A DNA stretch of 64,000 nt from Chelonoidis abingdonii (taxonomy: Eukaryota; Chordata; Testudines; Testudinidae), in NCBI RefSeq assembly GCF_003597395.2, contig NC_133771.1, positions 62,721,446 to 62,785,445 on the forward strand, in the 5' to 3' direction. The position numbers and the translations under genes are program-made. Numbering within the stretch: the stretch's first letter is position 1; the number at the start of each line of letters is the position of its first letter. The notes under the pieces were generated by a model. The model was not told the DNA's origin. It did no database searches and saw only the letters and a list, made by a program, of their open reading frames with translations. Positions 1 through 10,604 of the stretch are shown piece by piece.

Positions 1-151
1 TAGTTAATTAGGGTAATTGTTAGATGCTAGGGAAAGTCAAAAATTATTATTAGTTTTAGGGTTGACACACACTTATTGTTACCATTTTTCTGCTGGGTGT
101 CTTCTCAGTGTGCTGCTTTGGCTGGACTGTGACATTGTGTTTTTGTTGCAG
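1..151 (+). other. BICRAL: 3' end of the intron before the BICRAL terminal exon
   Basis: The stretch ends in a pyrimidine-rich run and an AG at 150-151, a good splice acceptor. The reading frame that opens to the stop at 1350 becomes in-register family sequence straight after this AG, beginning with a split Asp codon whose first base must come from the previous exon. No coding signal is seen before it. Confidence 0.7.
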
Positions 152-1350
152 ATGAGTATGTTTCATCATCATCTCGCTCACAGAGCCTCACTTCCTCTCT
201 GGCTCTATCCTCTGTATCCAGCATCACCCCAGCTTCTGAGAATCTAAAGGTGCCTCCAGTGCAGACAGCCACCCAGATCCACCCCACCAAATTGGTTATC
301 AAGCACAGCGGAGGCTCCCCTTCTGTCACATGGGCAAAAGCTTCGCCTTCTTTGGATGGAGATGAGGATGCCCTACCCTCGAGGAGCAAGCCCCCAATCA
401 AAACTTACGAGGCACGGAGCCGGATTGGGCTTAAGCTGAAGATCAAGCAGGAGGCTGGTCTCAGGAAGGTGGTACACAACACTGCCTTGGACCCAGTTCA
501 CCAGCCGCCTCCGGTGTGCACAGTCATCAAAACAGCTGACCAGCGCTCTTCAGCCACCACCACCACCACCACCACTGCCGGGCAAATGAACGGGACTATT
601 GACCACGTAACCTCAGCACCTGTGGAGAAAAAACCCATTGTGACCTACTGCAGGCTTCCGCTTCGTAAGACTTACAGAGAGAATGTGGATGCTTTTATAA
701 CAGATAAAGCCACTGATGCCTGTCCGAAGGGAGGCATCCCAAAGGTCGATACGATCCCCAGCACCCTTGTGATCAAGCAGGAGGACGGCTCCAAAGGCGT
801 GATCACCTCTCTCAAAACCCATGAAACCCCAACTGTGGTGGTGGCAGAGAAGAGCAAGCCAGAGGAGAGCTCCAAGCTCCTGTTTTTCAACAGGAGTGAT
901 GCCCGTTCTCTGGTGATGCAAGACGGCCCTGCCCCTCCGAAGACCGATGACTCTACCAGTGGCCTTATGAAGGAACTTGCAGAAGTAGAGGATGAGTTTT
1001 ATCATGGAATGATAAAAACAGAACCCCCTGATCACAGCTCTGGCTCAGAGCTCACCTGGGAGGTTCCCTTGCCTCCAGCCAAGCGCAGGAAGTCGGAGTC
1101 CTTTGATGTGGATAATGCCAGCTTCTCCAGCGACAGCCCCCAGGACGACTCCCTTAATGAACACCTACAGAGTGCCATTGACAGCATTCTCAACCTGCAG
1201 CAACCTCAGACTGGGGGTCAGAATATCCGGACACCCTCCTCCTCGTACAACTCCTCTTCCTCCCCTTTCTCTTCACCTGTCCATCGTACAGACACTTACC
1301 TTGCCCCTAATCACAATGGCGGCCTTGGAGCAAGGACGTTGAACAGATAA
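152..1350 (+). CDS. BICRAL: GLTSCR1-family BRD4-interacting chromatin-remodelling subunit, terminal coding exon (BICRAL favoured over BICRA)
   Basis: Seen: an open frame of 398 full codons runs from the acceptor at 151 to TAA at 1348-1350. It opens with (D)EYVSSSSR, follows with a basic conserved block at 391-453 (PPIKTYEARSRIGLKLKIKQ), and ends with an amphipathic segment at 1123-1203 (SPQDDSLNEHLQSAIDSI) and GLGARTLNR. A KRRK nuclear-localisation-like cluster lies at 1081-1092. A seven-Thr run, coded by ACC repeats and one ACT, lies at 556-576. Three sumoylation-type psi-K-x-E sites occur: IKQE at 442-453, IKQE at 772-783 and IKTE at 1012-1023. Family knowledge: BICRA and BICRAL are alternative subunits of the nuclear ncBAF/GBAF complex. 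Their conserved GLTSCR domain would be in the upstream exons, outside this window. BICRAL is preferred because the tail is not proline-rich and the surroundings are AT-rich and gene-poor, but BICRA cannot be excluded. The exon is intact. The ATG-like starts inside it are not real starts because it is an internal-to-terminal exon. Confidence 0.85.
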
Positions 1351-2455
1351 CAGAAAACCAAACTGAGCAGAAACTGAACAGAAAGCAAGGACCGAAGAAG
1401 AAGCTCTTGCTGGTTGAAACAGTTGAGCACCATGGGTGGCAATGGTGCCGCCTACCCAGAGACCCGATGGCTCGGGCCTGGCACCAGCAGGAGTGGGGGA
1501 AGAGGGTGTCCTAATGATGCTTCATCCAAGTGTTTATATGATGGGTTTTGGATGTTGTAAAGTACAAGCTGAGGCTGGATTTACAATACACTCGTCTCAT
1601 CAAATACACCCTATAATGGCAAGTGAGAAGCAAATAGGCGGGTGGGAGGGGACTGATGGGGCCCATAGATAGTGCTGGCTGTGTAATTTAGATTCTGTAA
1701 CAAATTGCTAATTTGAATATCTGATTGATCAGTTTCCCCACCCCATCTTAAACTTTGAACAGATTGCAAGTCAAGCCAGTGTGAGGCAAAAGGGAATTCT
1801 GCAGGAATTGCCACAGAGGCAAAATTTATTGTTCATTTTTAAGTTATTTCAGGAATCAAGCATGGGCTTGTGGAACCTCTCATTGGTCAACAAAGGGCAA
1901 AAAAATAGTCAAGAAAGGAAATGCAAACACTAATCTTTAAAAAGAAAGAAAGTTTACAACTAAATCTATGTTTTACTCCTACAACTTGAAGAGAAACAAT
2001 TCCCTTGGGAGTAGCTGTAGGTAGGACTAGCAGGAGCAGCACAGGGGAGATAGGGAAGAGAGGAATATCATGCAATCATTTACTCTGAGCGGGGTGGTTA
2101 CATAGCTTTTTGTTGTACTCCATGGCAACGTGATATTTTGGTAGCAACCGGGCAAAGTGTATTCAAGCTGTGTTAGGAGCGAAGCTGGTCTGGCATTTCC
2201 CTGCAGCATTCCAAGGCAGGGGGTGTGCTGATAAGAGAACAGGCTGGGGCCAAGGCATCATGTTGCAATGTTCTGCTTGGAGCTAGGCAAAGGCAGAAAG
2301 CAAAAATGCCAAATGAATGTTTACATGTTTTACATTTCTGCTTTGCATCATTTGTTGTTGTTTAAATGTTTTCTTATACTCAGTTACCTTCATCTTATTG
2401 CTTTCCCACAGGAATCTCCTGTTTCCTTATTAAAGCCATAAGGAGGGGGTGGGAG
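1351..2455 (+). other. BICRAL: Probable 3' UTR of the GLTSCR1-family gene
   Basis: Non-coding sequence directly follows the stop codon and contains no clear transposon. The first plausible polyadenylation hexamer is ATTAAA at 2429-2434, followed by a G/T-rich stretch at about 2441-2457 of the kind that binds cleavage factors. The end is an inference; a longer transcript using AATAAA at 4555-4560 would have to read through the nested hAT elements. Confidence 0.45.
2429..2434 (+). terminator. Candidate polyadenylation signal ATTAAA
   Basis: This is the commonest variant hexamer, about 1.08 kb after the stop, with a GGGGGTGGGAGGTT-type downstream element. It is not proven; transcript 3' ends would settle it. 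Confidence 0.35.
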
Positions 2456-3443
2456 GTTATAACATGTACTTTTGAGACCCGTGTCATGACCATCAGCCTT
2501 CTGACTAAGGAGGACTGGATAGGGCTCCCTTAGGGACCTATCAATGCCTCTCCCTAATCAGTTAGAGGAGGAGACTGTTGAATGCCACAAGGTACTCCTG
2601 CCTCTCCACTTCAGCAGCACTGCTAGCCCCAGGCAGTCTGGGATGTGAGAGTATTAGACTGAGTGACAAACCCAAATCATCCTCTTCATAGCAGTGCTGG
2701 ACATTTCTACCATGCCACCAGCCCACTTGTCCCCTGGCGTGTTTGGTTTTGATCAGTTCCTGATNCGCAGAACCCTCAAACTCCCAGGCCTCTGGTAGAG
2801 GACCCGAGGTTGAGGAAGACACATACCACCCATAGGGGTGAGAGGGGAATTTATTTTTTATTTATCTATCCTATCTCGTTTGAGGCATTTTTTCTTTGTT
2901 TTTAGCAGAATTGTGTTGGTTTTTATGTTTTTTATGCTAATCGCTCCAAGCTGTGCCATGTCTTTCCAATTGATCTTTGTGTTTGCTTATGATTAGAGTC
3001 ACACTGGGTAACTTGAATATAATTTGAGTTTTATCAAGAAAACACTGCCTGCCAATTTGTGGGAACATGGTAATCTCTGTATCCAGAGAATTTATGGATA
3101 AATGATGTTTGAGAAGAGGTGATACATCCACATTATTCTTGATTATGGTGGGAAACTATGCTAAACAAGGGCCATCAATGGGACTAAAAAAGATTCATTA
3201 TTTTGAAAGTTGAATTCAGATAGTAAAGAATCAATTCAAATAGTAAAGAATCAATGTAAAAAACATTGACTGTTACCTATTGCTTTGTTGAATCAGAGAC
3301 AATGTGAGGCTTAAAAAAAATTACAGCAACTGAGATGAGAGTATAAGCAAGCAAGTAGATGGGTTCTATTCTTTTCTCAGCCTTTCATGTGACTTCTTCT
3401 CTTCTGTCCCCTCAATTCAGCCTCAATCTTGAAGGCTCTAGGT
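2456..3443. other. Intergenic sequence, no recognised gene
   Basis: This stretch contains one unresolved base at 2765 and a small tandem duplication at about 3212-3252, where a 20-base unit ending AGTAAAGAATCA occurs twice. The minus-strand open frame at 2562-2822 crosses the unresolved base and resembles nothing I know. Confidence 0.6.
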
Positions 3444-4275
3444 CAGGGGTGGGCAAACTATGGTCCGAGGGCTGCATCCGGCCCTTCAAGCACCTGCCGG
3501 ACAGCGGGGTCAGGGGCTTGCTTTGCACGGCTCCCGGAAGCAGTGGCACACCCCCTCTGGCTCCTACATGTAGGGGGCAGCTAGGGGGCTCCTGCCCCAA
3601 GCACTGCCCCCACAGCTCCCATTGGCCAGCAAATGGGGCAAATGGAAGCTGCAAGCAGGGCCAGCTCCAGGCACCAGCAAAGGAAGCAGGTGGTTAGGAA
3701 GGCCAATGGAAAAGGGCAGCACGTCCGGGTCTCCGGCGGCAATTCGGCAGCAGGTCCCTCACTCCCTCTCGGAGGGAAGGACCTGCCAGCGAATTGCCAC
3801 CAAAGAATGAAGTGGCGCAGCAGAGCTGCTGCCGCAGTGCCGCCGATCACGGCTTGATCTTCTTCTTTTTTTTTTCTTTGGTGCTTGGGGCAGCCAATGG
3901 AAAGGGTCAGCAAAAAAGCTGGAGCCGGTCCTGGCTGCAACGGTGGTGTGCAGAGCCACCTGGCTGTGCCTCCATGTAAGAGCCAGAGGGGGGGCATGCC
4001 GCTGCTTCTGGGAGCTGTTTGAGGTAAATGCCACCCTGGAGCCTGTACCCCTGACCCCCTCCTATGCCCCAATCCCTGGCACCAGTCCTGATCCCCCTCC
4101 TGCCCTCTGAACCCCTTAGTTCCATCCTCCGGCACCCTAGAGCCCACGCCCTTAGCCAGAGCCCTCATCCCTCCTAACCTGTACCCCATACCCCAAGTTC
4201 ATGAGTATTCATGGCCCACCATACAATTTCCATACTCAGATGTGGCCCTTGGGCCAAAAAGTTTGCCCACCACTG
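3444..4275. mobile_element. Non-autonomous hAT DNA transposon (outer element)
   Basis: The ends are terminal inverted repeats: CAGGGGTGGGCAAACT at 3444-3459 and its near-complement AGTTTGCCCACCACTG at 4260-4275 (one mismatch). They are flanked by an 8-bp target duplication, CTCTAGGT (3436-3443) and CTCTGGGT (4276-4283), matching at 7 of 8. The 8-bp duplication and CAG-type ends are diagnostic of the hAT superfamily. The interior is GC-rich and codes for no transposase that I can see. About a third of its length is a second hAT at 3656-3933. The open frames across it on both strands are incidental. Confidence 0.88.
3656..3933. mobile_element. Second hAT MITE nested inside the outer hAT
   Basis: Terminal inverted repeats begin CAGGGCCAGCTCCAGG at 3656 and end GGAGCCGGTCCTG at 3933. 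Target duplications GCTGCAAG (3648-3655) and GCTGCAAC (3934-3941) match at 7 of 8. The element is 278 bp and contains a T-rich run at about 3861-3879. Because it interrupts the outer hAT, it is the younger of the two. Confidence 0.85.
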
Positions 4276-4283
4276 CTCTGGGT

Positions 4284-5457
4284 GCTATTGTAATATAGCT
4301 GAGTTGAACAGAAATGCATATATTCCAGGACATCAAAGTTCACCTGGTCTACATTTGTTTGGGTTTAGACAACCGTAAAATAACGTCCATCCCACAACAT
4401 AAAACTCATTTGTGTTTTTTTTTGTTTTGGAAATCATGTTCACTTACATTGTGCAAATACTCTGCATGAATTCATTTAATTTTAAACTCCCTCTCTTATT
4501 GGACAGATCAAGCTTGTAAGCTTCCAAATGAGAACGCAGGGACTGAATCTTATAAATAAATCCAGTTTCCCCTCAGAACCCTATCTTTTTTCTAATGCAA
4601 TATTTGCGTTAGTATATGCAGTAGTTCATCTGAAGATCTCGAAGTGCCTTGTAAAACATGGCACTTATGTAACAAAACAAACACTCATACAGAAACTGCA
4701 CCTACCCTATTTATAGAAAGGTCTTTGTTAAATCCTGATACTGGAAACAATATAGCAGCTGTTTTTTATTGTTGTATTAGATAAATCAATTCTGTAGTAA
4801 AAAAAATTCTTTTTTAAATATGAGAAATGCAGATATAATTGTCTTTATTACTCACTTGACAGCCTTGTGAAACCACTCGTGTGCAACCAATTCTTTGTTT
4901 ACCATTTAGTAAACAAGATAATCAGCATGACCTTTTGCATATATGTGTGTTCAGATGTGACTATTTCCAGGGGCCATTCAATCTTCCACTTACTCTCTTT
5001 TTCCCCTTCATGCTCCAATATTTAAAAAACATCCTTATCACTTACCATTATGCCTGGTTGCCAACTACGGCTTCCTATTTTTCTGGCAATTGCTGTTTCT
5101 CCTCCAGTTCCCTAATGGGTGATCCCAAGTTCCCCCGTGCAATTCACAAGTTCCACTCTTTCAGGTCTGGATGGATTATCATCTGTGGTTGCAAACTTTT
5201 GTTTTCTGGTGCTTCATACCTCTGAAGCAGTCCTTTTATAGCTACCTAGATGGTGTTCAGAAACAGCCCATTTGTAAGTGACCAGATCTTGCTCACTTTC
5301 ACTGCCAGGAGAGTAGTGGAAAGAAAAAAGCGGTCATTTCAAAGCATGACCACAGTTGCCTACAGCGTTCCTCTATCACCTACTGTAATTTAATTTAACA
5401 TTAAAACCTCAGTCAAGAGCAAGCTTGACTTGGCTGAGTATTTCAGTCCAACCTGAG
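4284..5457. other. Intergenic sequence, nothing recognised
   Basis: AT-rich sequence with scattered stops in all frames. An AATAAA hexamer lies at 4555-4560, but nothing links it to the upstream gene. No transposon ends were found. Confidence 0.5.
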
Positions 5458-6264
5458 TCTCACAGTTCTGAGGATAACTGCACATCTGTCCCCTCTGTGG
5501 GCTGCTCAAGGGCTTCCCTGTAGGTCTCAGGCTTCCAGTCACCACCTCTTAATGGGGGGACCCATGTCTCTCTCCTTCCAAACCAGGGATTTAAGTTTGC
5601 AGTCCCAGTGCAATTCACTGTCACTGTTCCTAGTAAGTCTGACTTTAGTCCAGCAACTGCCGTTTTCTCTCTCTCATGGTCTCAAGGGAGAATCGACTGA
5701 CTGCTAGTGACCAGCCAGCTTACACACAGCACAATGCATTCATTTTACAACAAAAGCATTACAGAGAAAAATGTCAAAACAATAAACAGTCTATACTTAT
5801 GCTAAGCTTACCAGCTTTTCACCCATCTTCTTCCTGGAGACCCCAGCAGATTTCAATACTTTAAGCTGGGTTTTGCCCTCCTGGTTACAATTTCATATTA
5901 ATATTTGGACCAAAATGACTTAGTTCATACTCCCTCTTTATAACAAAATACCTTTATTTCTCTGCTGGACCTTTTTAACCAAGTCTGAACTGGTATATAC
6001 AATTCACCTTACCTGGAGAAGTTTACCTTTCCTGAGATTTGCAGTATAACCCCCCGCTACCTCCCTTCCCCCACAAAGCTTTTAGTTCCTGGGGAACTCT
6101 GCATCCCGTCCTGTGGAGCTATAATACAATCTCTAGCTCACAAAGATAAATAACATTTGTATATACACAAGTTATTAAATAATTCCTTTGCCCATAACAT
6201 CTGGCACATCTCAATATAGTAGTCTTACGAAGTTTCCATTCTAGTAGTATCCCACCTCTAACAA
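5458..6264 (-). mobile_element. Degenerate LTR-like repeat A
   Basis: This resembles the better-preserved LTR at 6404-7277 and lies in the same orientation. Shared landmarks are a TCTCACAGTTCTGAGG start (compare TGTCACAGTTCAGG), an AAAAGCATTACAGAGAAAA block, a CTAAGCTTACCAG block and a CTCACAAAGATA block. The ends are eroded and I could not find a target duplication, so the boundaries are approximate. No retroviral coding sequence is present. Confidence 0.5.
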
Positions 6265-6403
6265 ATGTCAAGGATTGATGGGTGAGATAAGTATGACGTG
6301 ACTGGAAGTTCTGCCCGCTGCAGTGCCCCCAGAAGTTCCTCCAGAAAATGACAATGTCACAGAAAGTTATGACTTAAATTTTTTCCATTCTGGGTAGTGA
6401 CCT
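6265..6403. other. Spacer between two LTR-like repeats
   Basis: About 140 bp of unrecognised sequence. Its last five bases, GACCT, form the left target duplication of the following LTR. Confidence 0.5.
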
Positions 6404-7277
6404 TGTCACAGTTCAGGGTGATGGCACCTATATTTCCCCACTGTCCAACACTCTAGGTTCTAGGTTCTTCTCCCATCACCTTTCTTGGATGGAGATCCAC
6501 ATCTCTTTCCTTCCTGACTGGGATATTTCCAGGCTATACAGTTCATTACTATAGTGTGATAACCTCCTCAAGAGACAGACTTACTAAGCAGGCTTGCTTC
6601 ATTTCTCTCTCCTGTGTTACACAATGGAATTGCCCACAGTTCCGCTATCTCACAGCTCTTTCTAAGCAAGCAGATTTATTCTTAAAGTGAAAGCATTACA
6701 GAGAAAACATTAAGAACAATAAGAGAACCTATCAAAGGCTAATAAGCTTGCCAGAGTTCACCCCAATGCCAACAACGGCTCTGGCCAATGTACAGTCCTT
6801 CATACACCACCCAGGAGTTTTTCTGTGCCACAAGTTCATAGAAGTTTTCACTCAGAACAAGTATCCAGTCTTATGGGCCCACAGTCCCTCAGGATTGGGT
6901 TCCCCCTTGGAACAGAGGTTCCATCCATTTACTTGATCATAAAGAAGGTACTCAGTCTATTTATCCTTTACTTGTTGGCTGGTCTCTAGAGAATCCAATT
7001 TGAACCAGTATGTGCGAGCCTCCCCAGGAGGTGGCACCTCTCTGGAGGAGTTACAGCTTGAGTGAATTTGCCTAACCACCCACATTTGTTCTCATTTCCT
7101 TGAAGAACTGTAGCTATCATTTCTCATGGAAATACCTACAATCTCTGGCCCACAAGGATACATAAACCATTAATTTAATACAGCGGACTTCAAAGATATT
7201 AACACTAATTCAATAATGTTTGATTAATTCAGTAAGTTTTGTCCAGGGTATTGCAGGAAATTGCCATATCTGTCACA
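6404..7277 (-). mobile_element. Solo LTR B
   Basis: The 874-bp repeat begins TGTCACAGTTCAGG and ends ATATCTGTCACA on the + strand, giving TG...CA termini with an imperfect inverted TGTCACA/TGTGACA pair. The flanks GACCT (6399-6403) and GGCCT (7278-7282) match at 4 of 5, consistent with an LTR-retroelement target duplication. The minus orientation is inferred from a family start of TGTGACAGATATGG. There is no internal retroviral region, so it is a solo LTR. Confidence 0.65.
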
Positions 7278-7282
7278 GGCCT

Positions 7283-7654
7283 AATCCCCCTTTTAACCCC
7301 TGACCCCACAAAGGAAGTCCTGTCTTACCTATGGCAGAAAAACAATAGGTGTTAGGTTTAAATCTCAATAAGTTTAGATTCCTAAACCAAAGTATGACTA
7401 GTAGTGTTACCTGTAAAAATGAAAAAGAAACACAGCAAAAAGTGTGAAAACAGAAAGAAAAGTTTTAAACTATGTGCAGAGACTTATAAAGGAAATAAGG
7501 AATTTGTGCCCTCCCATGAATAATTGGAGATGGGACTGAAACAAACACTTGTGCCCTGCGCAAAGCCTATCTTACCTAGAGAAGGCAACATGAAAAAAGC
7601 AAAAGTGTATGTGTGTTGGAGAGAGAGAGAGAGAGATGTCTTTAAAACTATGTG
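7283..7654. other. Intergenic sequence with a (GA)n run
   Basis: A (GA)n microsatellite occupies 7619-7636. A weak 30-bp similarity around TTTTAAACTATGTGCA links 7463-7490 with 7641-7670. Nothing coding is seen. Confidence 0.5.
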
Positions 7655-10235
7655 CAAAGAGATTCGTAAAAAACAAGGGTGAAGTCGTGCTAGGAGTCTG
7701 CTACAGGCCACCTAACCAGGTGGAAGAGGTGGATGAGGCTTTTTTTAAACAACTAACAAAATCATCCAAATCCCAAGATTTGGTGGTGATGGGGGACTTC
7801 AACTATCCAGATATATGTTGGGAAAAATAAACACCACGGGGCATACAGGACTATCCCATAAGTTCCTGGACTGCGTTGCAGACAACTTTTTGATTTCAGA
7901 AATGGTTGAAAAAGCTACTGGGGGAAGGCTGTTACTAGACCTGATTTTTAACAAACAGGAGGAACTCGTTGAGAATTTGAATGTAAAGGAAGCTTGGAGT
8001 GAAAGTGATCAATGGAATATAGAGTTTTGCATATTCTAAGGAAAGGGTAGGAAAGGCGAGTGCAGCCAAAATAGAGACAATGGATTTCAGGAAGGTTCGG
8101 ATTTGGTAAGGCCTCAATGCTGATAGGTAAGATCCCATGGGATCAAGACTGAGGGGAAAAACAAACTGAGGAGAGTTGGCAATTTTCAAAGGGACACTAT
8201 AAGGGCCAAAAGCAAAGGCTATTCTGATGGGGTAGGAAAGATTAGAAAATGGGCAAGGACCACCTTGGCTTAACCCACGAGATCTTGCATGACCTACAAA
8301 ATAAAAAGGAGTCATATAAAAATGGAAACTAGGTCAGATTACAAAGAGATGAATTAGGCAATAACACAAGGAATGCAGGAGGCAAGATTAGAAGGCAAAG
8401 GCACAAAATGAGCCAAACTAGCTAGGGGAATAAAGGGAACAAGAAAGACTGTTTAATCTAATATATTCAGAAAGCACAGAGGAAGACCAAGAGATCAAGG
8501 TAGGCCAACTGCTCAGGTGGGAGGAGAAGAAACAATAACAGGAGACTTGGGAAATGGGCAGAGGATGCTTAATGACTGCTTTGGTTCGGTCTTCACTGAG
8601 AAGTCTGAGGTAAAGTCTACACATAGGAATGCTATTGGGAAGGGGGTTGGTTAGAAGATAAAATAAAAAAAGAGCAAGTTAAAAATCCACTTAGAAAAGC
8701 TTAGTGCCTGAATCACCAGGGAACTGATGAAATGCATCCTAGATTACTCAAGGGAGTTGAATAAGGAGGTTCTTCAGCCTTAGCTATTATCCTTGGAAAG
8801 TCATGGGAGACGGAAGAGATTCAGAAGACTGAAAAGGGCAATATGGCTCATCTATAAAAAGGGAAATAAAAACAACCCAGGAACGTACAGACCAGTAGTA
8901 TACTTCTGTGTCAGGGAAGATAATGGAGCAGTATTAAGGAATCATCTGCAAACACTTGGAGGTGGTAAGGTTCGATAGGGAATAGCACAGCATGGATTTG
9001 TAAAGAACAAATCGTGCAAACCAATTGATAGCTTTCTTTGATAGGATAATGGAGCCTTGGGATAAGGGGAGAAGCAGTGGATGTCGTTATACCTAGGACT
9101 TTGTAAGCATTGATACGGTCTCGCATATATCTTACAATAAACTAGGCAAATACAATTTTAGATGGCTATATAAGGGGGTGCATAACTGCTGTGGATAACC
9201 GTACTCAGCAAGTAGTTATTAATGGCTCCCAATCCTGCTGGAAAGGTATAACAAGTGGGTTCTGCAGGGGTCTGTTTGGACCGGCTTTGTCAATATCTTC
9301 ATTCAACGACTTTACATGTGGCATAGAAAGTACACTTATTAGTTTGCAGATGATACCAAACTGGGAGGGATTGCAACTGCTTTGGAGGACAGGGTCAAAA
9401 TTCAAAAATGATCAGGACAAATTGGAGAAATGGCTGGAGGTAAACCGGAGTTGAAGTTCATTAAAGACAAATGAAAGTGCTCCAGCTGGAAGGAACAATC
9501 AGTTTCACACACATAGCAGAATGGGAAGAGACTGTCTAGAAGGAGTATATGGCAAGAAAAGAATCTAGATCATAGTTGATCACAAGCTATATGAATCAAC
9601 AGTGTGATACTGTGCAAAAAAAAGCAAACGTAGATTCGGCATGCAATTAAGCAGGTGTGTTGTAAACAAACACGAGAAGTCATTCTTCCGCTCTTACTCT
9701 GCGCTGGTTTAACCTCAAACTGGAGTATGTGTCCAGTTTGGGCACCGCATTTTAGAAAGATGTGGAAAATTGGAGAGGGTCAGAGAAGAGGCAACATAGA
9801 ATGATTAAAGGTCTGAGAAACGCATGACCTATAAGGAAGGCTGAAAGAATTGGTTTATTTAGTTTGGAAAAGTAAGAGACTGAGAGGGGACATGGATAGC
9901 AGTTTTCACAAGTATCTAAAGGGTGTCATCAGAGAGGGGAAAACTTGGTTCACTTCTCTGTAAGGCTTTTATAACAAGAAGCAATGGCTTAAAACTGCAG
10001 CAAGGGCGATTTAGGGTTGGACATTAGGAAAAAGTTCCTAACTGTCAGGGTGGTTAAACACTGGAATAAATTTCCTAGGGAGGTTGTGGAATCTCCATCT
10101 CTGGAGATATTTAAGAGTACGTTGGATAAATATCTCTCAGGGATGGTATAGACAGTATTTGGTCCTGCCATGAGAGCAGGGGACTGGACTCGATGACCTC
10201 TCAAGGTCCCTTCCAATCCTGGAATCTATGAATAA
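7655..10235 (+). mobile_element. 5'-truncated CR1 LINE with endonuclease and reverse-transcriptase remnants
   Basis: Translated pieces match CR1 ORF2 order. First comes the endonuclease end at 7670-7830, with GVCYRPPNQVEEVDEAF and [13 protein letters not shown], where the D and N of the GDFN motif are visible. Then come linker fragments (7850-8035) and reverse-transcriptase pieces (about 8815-9450), including TQQVVINGS and DKLEKWLEVNR. The 3' untranslated region ends with the CR1 signature at about 10180-10230 (GACTGGACTCGATGACCTC). Stops and frameshifts break every domain and the YADD-type catalytic core is unreadable, so it is dead. It lacks the 5' UTR, ORF1 and the N-terminal endonuclease, as expected from incomplete reverse transcription. 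Confidence 0.9.
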
Positions 10236-10275
10236 TGATAACTAACATGTTTAGTTGCTGTACAAAGGCCATATT

Positions 10276-10500
10276 GTGTCCTTAGAGAGAGAGTATCTTT
10301 TATGGGACCAACTACTGTTGGTGAGAGAGACAAGCTTTTGAGCTTTTACAGAGCTCTTCATCAAGTCTGGCAAACATACTTTGTGTGAGCTCAAAAGCTT
10401 GTCTCTCTCCCCAACAGAAGTTGACCTAATGAAAAGATATTACCTCACCCACCTTGTCTCTCTGATGTCCTGGGACTGACAAGGCTACAACAACACTGCA
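10276..10500. mobile_element. Penelope-like (PLE) terminal fragment, fold-back copy
   Basis: A unit containing AAAAGATATTACCTCACCC, CCTTGTCTCTCTGATGTCC and GGCTACAACAACACTGCAT reads on the + strand at 10387-10500. It is preceded by the complement of its first part at about 10294-10345. Both flank a TCATCAAGTCTGG loop. The layout (AAGCTTGTCTCTC, then a tail) parallels the AAAGCTTATG...TTAGTCTCTAAGG tail of the PLE at 29210-29545. The PLE assignment of this subfamily is inference. Confidence 0.5.
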
Positions 10501-10590
10501 TATTCTATCCTTGAACTTCGTGTGGCTCTGCTGTGGATTGAGGAGAGTATTATCCTTGAAATGGGATATAATTGATTAAAAACTGAATTT

Positions 10591-10604
10591 CTCTCTCTCT
10601 CTCT
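10591..10604. repeat. (CT)n microsatellite
   Basis: Seven perfect CT units lie just after the fold-back repeat. A pure simple repeat with no other signal. Confidence 0.8.

Noticed and set aside
105..401. Minus-strand frames opposite the BICRAL exon (also 613-1035 and 672-890)
   Set aside because: They are shadows of the coding exon on the other strand.
3581..4189. 202-codon minus-strand open frame
   Set aside because: It lies almost entirely within the nested hAT elements, has GC-driven composition and no domain; it is an incidental frame.
5458..7277. A provirus with two LTRs
   Set aside because: Only 140 bp separates the repeats, no internal coding sequence is present, and repeat B has its own target duplication.
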